NCBI RefSeq assembly: GCF_003243465.1
Contig: NZ_QFQZ01000042.1
Coordinates: forward strand, 1 to 40,787
Reading direction: 5' to 3'
DNA from: Caulobacter segnis
GTDB lineage: Bacteria > Pseudomonadota > Alphaproteobacteria > Caulobacterales > Caulobacteraceae
Length of the DNA: 40,787 nucleotides
Of this stretch, positions 39,618 to 40,787 are shown piece by piece (the stretch's first letter is position 1; each line of letters starts with the position of its first letter). The notes under the pieces are model-generated. The model did no database searches and had not been told where the DNA came from. It saw only the letters and a program-made list of their open reading frames with translations. Both the position numbers and the translations under genes were made by a program.

Positions 39618-40640
39618 CCGGATGCGCCCCAGCGCCGCGCCCAGCTCTTCCACCATCTCCGGCGTCGTCGCCCAGGAGCACATGAAGCGCACCGTGCCGT
39701 CCAGGAAGCGGTAGACGAACCAGCCTTCGCCGCGCAGGCGTTCGAGGGCGGGCTCGTCCATCTCGACGAACAGGCCGTTGGCCTCGACCGGATGCTTGAG
39801 CGGGAAGGGCATCAGCCCGGCCAGCTTCTGGGCCATGGCGTTGGCGTGGGCGGCGCGTGCGGCCCAGGGCCCCGCCGAGCCATCCTCGCCCAGCAGGCCC
39901 AGCCACGGCGCGGCCAGGAAGCGGCCTTTCGAGACCAGTTGGCCGGCGTGCTTGAGCCGCGAGTCGAGGCGGCGGGCATGGTCGGGGTTGAGGAACACCA
40001 CGGCCTCGGTCGGCGTCGAGCCGGCCTTGGTGCCGCCCATGACCAGGATATCGACGCCCATCCTGGCGATGCTCTTCAGGTCCAAGCCGGCGGCGACGGC
40101 GTTGGCCAGGCGCGCGCCGTCCAGGTGGACGCCGTAGCCCTTGGCCTTCACCGGCGTGACCAGGGCCCGCAGGTGGTCTTCCGAATAGACGGTGCCGTAC
40201 TCGGTGGCGGTGGTCAGGGACAGGGCCGCGGCCGGCTGGCGGTAGGAGACGTCGGGCTCCTCGAGCGCCGCCTCCAGCGCCGCCACCTCGATCTTGCCGG
40301 AGGGGCCGGGCAGGCCGATCAGGCCGACGCCCTGGCCGAAGAAGCCGGGGGCCCCGGTCTCGTCGGTGCAGATGTGGGCGTGCTCGTGGGCCAGCACCGC
40401 CTCGTGCGGATGGGCCAGCACGGTGAGGGCGAAGGCGTTGGCGGCCGTGCCCGAGGCGGTGAACCGCACCTCGGCGTCGGCGTCCAGCAGGGCGCGGATG
40501 CGGTCGGCGGCGGCCTTGCTGACGTGGTCGGTCCCGTAGCCCGAAGCGGTCCCGGCGTTGGCGGCGATCAGGGCGTCCATGACCTCGGGCATGGCGCCGG
40601 CGACGTTGTCCGAGGCGAAGTCGAAACGGGGAGCTGTCAT
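39615..40640 (-). CDS. ltaE: Low-specificity threonine aldolase
   Basis: A 341-residue fold-type I PLP enzyme that splits threonine or allo-threonine to glycine and acetaldehyde. The PLP lysine is K205 in MGGTKAGSTPTEA, the pyridine-ring aspartate is D174 in VHLDGARLAN, and H86 is in LAHEHAHICTDE. The SGTAANAFAL segment (about 63-72) binds phosphate. The start at 40640 (MTAPRFDFASDN) is preferred to the longer frame at 40670, since the core begins at once and GGGGCAT is nearby. Its stop lies in a repeat element. The enzyme adds to the threonine-directed PLP enzymes at 27.6-29.9 kb, although it is not in the same operon. Confidence 0.93.
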   Translation of the reverse strand: MTAPRFDFASDNVAGAMPEVMDALIAANAGTASGYGTDHVSKAAADRIRALLDADAEVRFTASGTAANAFALTVLAHPHEAVLAHEHAHICTDETGAPGFFGQGVGLIGLPGPSGKIEVAALEAALEEPDVSYRQPAAALSLTTATEYGTVYSEDHLRALVTPVKAKGYGVHLDGARLANAVAAGLDLKSIARMGVDILVMGGTKAGSTPTEAVVFLNPDHARRLDSRLKHAGQLVSKGRFLAAPWLGLLGEDGSAGPWAARAAHANAMAQKLAGLMPFPLKHPVEANGLFVEMDEPALERLRGEGWFVYRFLDGTVRFMCSWATTPEMVEELGAALGRIR

Positions 40641-40688
40641 GCCCCCTGGATAGGGGCGCGCTCCCCTCATTGGAAGACATAAACCCTT

Positions 40689-40721
40689 GTCATCCCGGCC
40701 GCAGCGTAGCGGAGAGCCGGC
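40689..40721. repeat. Truncated family B repeat
   Basis: TGTCATCCCGGCCGCAGCG at the left continues identically to the copy at 28831 up to GAGAGCCGG, then stops matching. The GACCCAGGGG block and the whole second half are absent. The remaining 66 bases to the window edge hold no recognisable gene; they begin CGACTGTGTTGGGTCAACC. Confidence 0.7.
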
Positions 40722-40787
40722 GACTGTGTTGGGTCAACCGGGCTTTTGCCAGGGCTGATTTGATTTCAGCATGCCGTTTGCGGCGAC

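Overview
The window looks like chromosome of an alphaproteobacterium of the Caulobacter type. The evidence is GC-rich sequence with strong third-position GC bias, an alphaproteobacterial RpoH, a CobS gene near divergent J-domain and BolA genes, an aroK-aroB operon facing a secreted-protein/xerD pair, an HWE-family histidine kinase, two very large TonB-dependent receptors and candidate promoters resembling the Caulobacter housekeeping consensus. I did not assign a species. Almost everything reads as core housekeeping or envelope genes; no prophage, CRISPR array, rRNA or tRNA was seen.

Layout. At 1-0.5 kb an AT-richer, probably acquired gene encodes a PD-(D/E)XK nuclease-like protein. From 0.5 to 5.7 kb lie cobS, an RcnB-like periplasmic protein, a PAP2 phosphatase, a small membrane protein, a DUF3298-type lipoprotein, a J-domain protein, bolA and cytidine deaminase. 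A 540-bp regulatory region precedes a 1227-residue TonB-dependent receptor that ends at a strong bidirectional terminator near 10.03 kb. From 10.1 to 17 kb, on the minus strand, are a HWE kinase/receiver pair, a CorC-type transporter, an ABC-F ATPase and aroK-aroB. From 17 to 24 kb are a secreted protein coupled to xerD, a PhnA-domain protein, a VOC protein, an aldo/keto reductase, an MscS channel and a malyl-CoA-lyase-like enzyme. From 24 to 30 kb are OsmC, a cytochrome P450, a small conserved-looking protein, accA, a D-threonine-aldolase-like enzyme and a threonine/serine dehydratase. From 30 to 40.8 kb are a PagL-like lipid A deacylase, purA, a second TonB receptor, an alpha/beta hydrolase, rpoH, a holin-like membrane protein, a CBS-GGDEF-EAL protein and a low-specificity threonine aldolase.

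How the genes relate. Envelope genes recur: two TonB receptors, PagL, PAP2, MscS, a lipoprotein and RcnB. Three PLP enzymes acting on threonine-like amino acids lie between 27.6 and 40.6 kb. Protein quality control is represented by the J-domain protein and RpoH.

The most interesting signals are non-coding. Nine GANTC (CcrM-type) sites and a perfect DnaA box lie in the 180 bp before accA. A 14-bp inverted repeat in the rpoH leader would pair with its ribosome-binding site. Two families of structured intergenic repeats are present, one of which supplies the last codons of two convergent genes. A further repeat copy is cut short near the right edge, as if by an insertion.
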